From the NCBI RefSeq assembly GCF_032678705.1, contig NZ_JAVTSS010000001.1:62001-126000 (forward strand): a DNA stretch of 64,000 bases. Direction: 5' to 3'. The notes under the pieces are model-generated. The model worked only from the letters and a program-made list of their open reading frames with translations, searched no databases and was not told where the DNA came from. Below, piece by piece: positions 63,105 through 64,000 of this stretch. The first letter of the stretch is position 1. Every line of letters starts with the position of its first letter. Position numbers and translations under genes: made by a program. The stretch comes from Pedobacter frigiditerrae (GTDB lineage: Bacteria; Bacteroidota; Bacteroidia; Sphingobacteriales; Sphingobacteriaceae).

Positions 63105-64000
63105 GCTTTTTCGGGTAAATCAACTGTATCTTCTGGGTGTTGTGGTGGTAACACAGCTACTTTCTTTTCTACAATTATGGTTTTTAAATGTACTGCATAT
63201 TTGCTTGGAGATATACCTTCAGTATATTTTTCGGCATAAGCTTGTGTAAATTCAGCACCAAAGTATAATATAATAGAGGTGTAATATATCCAAACCAAGA
63301 TTACAATAATGGAGCTTGCAGCACCAAATGCAGAACCTGGGTTACCCTTTTCGATATAAATGCCAATAACATATTTACCTAAGCTAAACATCAATGCGGT
63401 AAATAGCGCACCTATCAAAGCTGGTTTCCATTTTAAATCAACATCTGGTAGTACCTTAAAAATGATGGCGAAAATTGAAGTTACAACCGCGAGTGTCAAC
63501 ATATTAGTGATAATTAGCATTACGAAACCAGAAATGCCTTCTATGCCAATTTTAGCTGCATAAATCCCAAGTTTATTACCTATTCCAACTACTACACTGT
63601 TAAGCACCAGGGAAACCAATAATAAAAATCCTAATGATGCAATTAGAGAAAAAGATAAAAGCCTATTGGTAATTAATTTTTTCCAACCCTTTTTAGGAAC
63701 CGCTTTTACTTTCCAAATGATGTTGATGCTATCTTGAATTTCTATAAAAATTGCGGTAGAACCAATAATTAAAGTTATGATACCTACAATTAAACCCATT
63801 GTGCTTTTGCCAGAAAGATTAGCGTTTTCTACAAATCCCCTTAATTGATTGGCTGCTTCAGTTCCAATCATTTTGCTAATTTCTCCAAACAACTTGGTGT
63901 TTGGGTCCATATTGTCACCTAAAAAGAGACTAGCTGCAGAAATAATGATGATGATTAAGGGAGTAAGTGAAAATATGGTATAATAAGCCAATGATGCGCT
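63101..64000 (-). CDS. YihY/BrkB family membrane protein, 5' end missing
   Basis: The N-terminus lies beyond the window; 300 codons remain and the frame is open to the last base (SASLAYYTIFSLTPLIIII). Six membrane helices are visible, with NIIWKVKAVPKKGWKKLI in a loop and VLVWIYYTSIILYFGAEFTQ near the C-terminus, which are YihY/BrkB markers. Once misnamed RNase BN, the family is of unknown function and possibly transports solutes or lipids. The TTG near 63991 is an internal Leu codon, not a start. Confidence 0.9.
   Translation of the reverse strand, partial: SASLAYYTIFSLTPLIIIIISAASLFLGDNMDPNTKLFGEISKMIGTEAANQLRGFVENANLSGKSTMGLIVGIITLIIGSTAIFIEIQDSINIIWKVKAVPKKGWKKLITNRLLSFSLIASLGFLLLVSLVLNSVVVGIGNKLGIYAAKIGIEGISGFVMLIITNMLTLAVVTSIFAIIFKVLPDVDLKWKPALIGALFTALMFSLGKYVIGIYIEKGNPGSAFGAASSIIVILVWIYYTSIILYFGAEFTQAYAEKYTEGISPSKYAVHLKTIIVEKKVAVLPPQHPEDTVDLPEKA

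Overview
The window looks like a chromosomal piece of a Bacteroidota bacterium, most likely Sphingobacteriaceae and close to Pedobacter. The evidence is AT-rich DNA, SusC/SusD genes, Bacteroidetes-type promoters, start codons without Shine-Dalgarno sequences, the rpmB-rpmG-bL38-ftsY-rimO gene order, bacillithiol synthesis (bshC) and LpxB. No phage, plasmid, CRISPR or full insertion sequence was seen. Genus placement is inference.

Layout. 1-5.4 kb: end of an Ldh2-type dehydrogenase, bshC, rimO, ftsY and a small ribosomal-protein operon, all on the minus strand. 5.4-9.4 kb: a secreted unknown, acetyl-CoA synthetase, a CsbD protein with a hairpin over its start codon, and a GH130 mannoside enzyme. 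9.4-17.4 kb: two tandem paralogous macroglobulin-like secreted proteins and an M16 peptidase. 17.5-19.9 kb: surE, a small membrane protein and lpxB. 19.9-34.5 kb: the most distinctive accessory region, consisting of a LacI regulator, a formylglycine-generating-enzyme-like lipoprotein, LacI-type operators, a discoidin-like lipoprotein, SusC/SusD, three secreted metallopeptidases, a ROK protein and a GH92 alpha-mannosidase. It reads as a locus for taking apart mannosylated glycoproteins.

34.5-39.3 kb: two histidine kinases and a NarL-type regulator. 39.4-39.7 kb: a tRNA-Ala(GGC) gene preceded by two degenerate tandem copies. 39.9-43.7 kb: a DUF2911 protein, a Cys-type sulfatase (possible client of the formylglycine enzyme), a secreted unknown and a phosphomannose-isomerase-like cupin. 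43.9-51.2 kb: a lipid-modification cluster with desaturase, DUF1475, DUF1295, two cyclopropane-synthase-type methyltransferases, a COG2907 flavoprotein and DUF1365. It resembles the furan/unsaturated fatty acid (Ufa) gene sets of proteobacteria. It is interrupted by a four-helix-bundle (S23/IVP family) gene lying between inverted arms of a purine-rich repeat. Repeat-only versions of the same sequence lie at several other intergenic sites.

51.2-64 kb: an array of small palindromes, an RhlE-type helicase, an APC permease / PLP enzyme / MFS operon, a secreted CHAT-domain protein, parE, a hybrid histidine kinase, and the C-terminal part of a YihY/BrkB membrane protein running off the window.

The main things to follow up are the S23 gene inside a repeat element, the protease-plus-mannosidase Sus locus, the Ufa-like lipid cluster and the degenerating tRNA-Ala array. 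All family assignments are from reading the sequence and recall; no database search was run.
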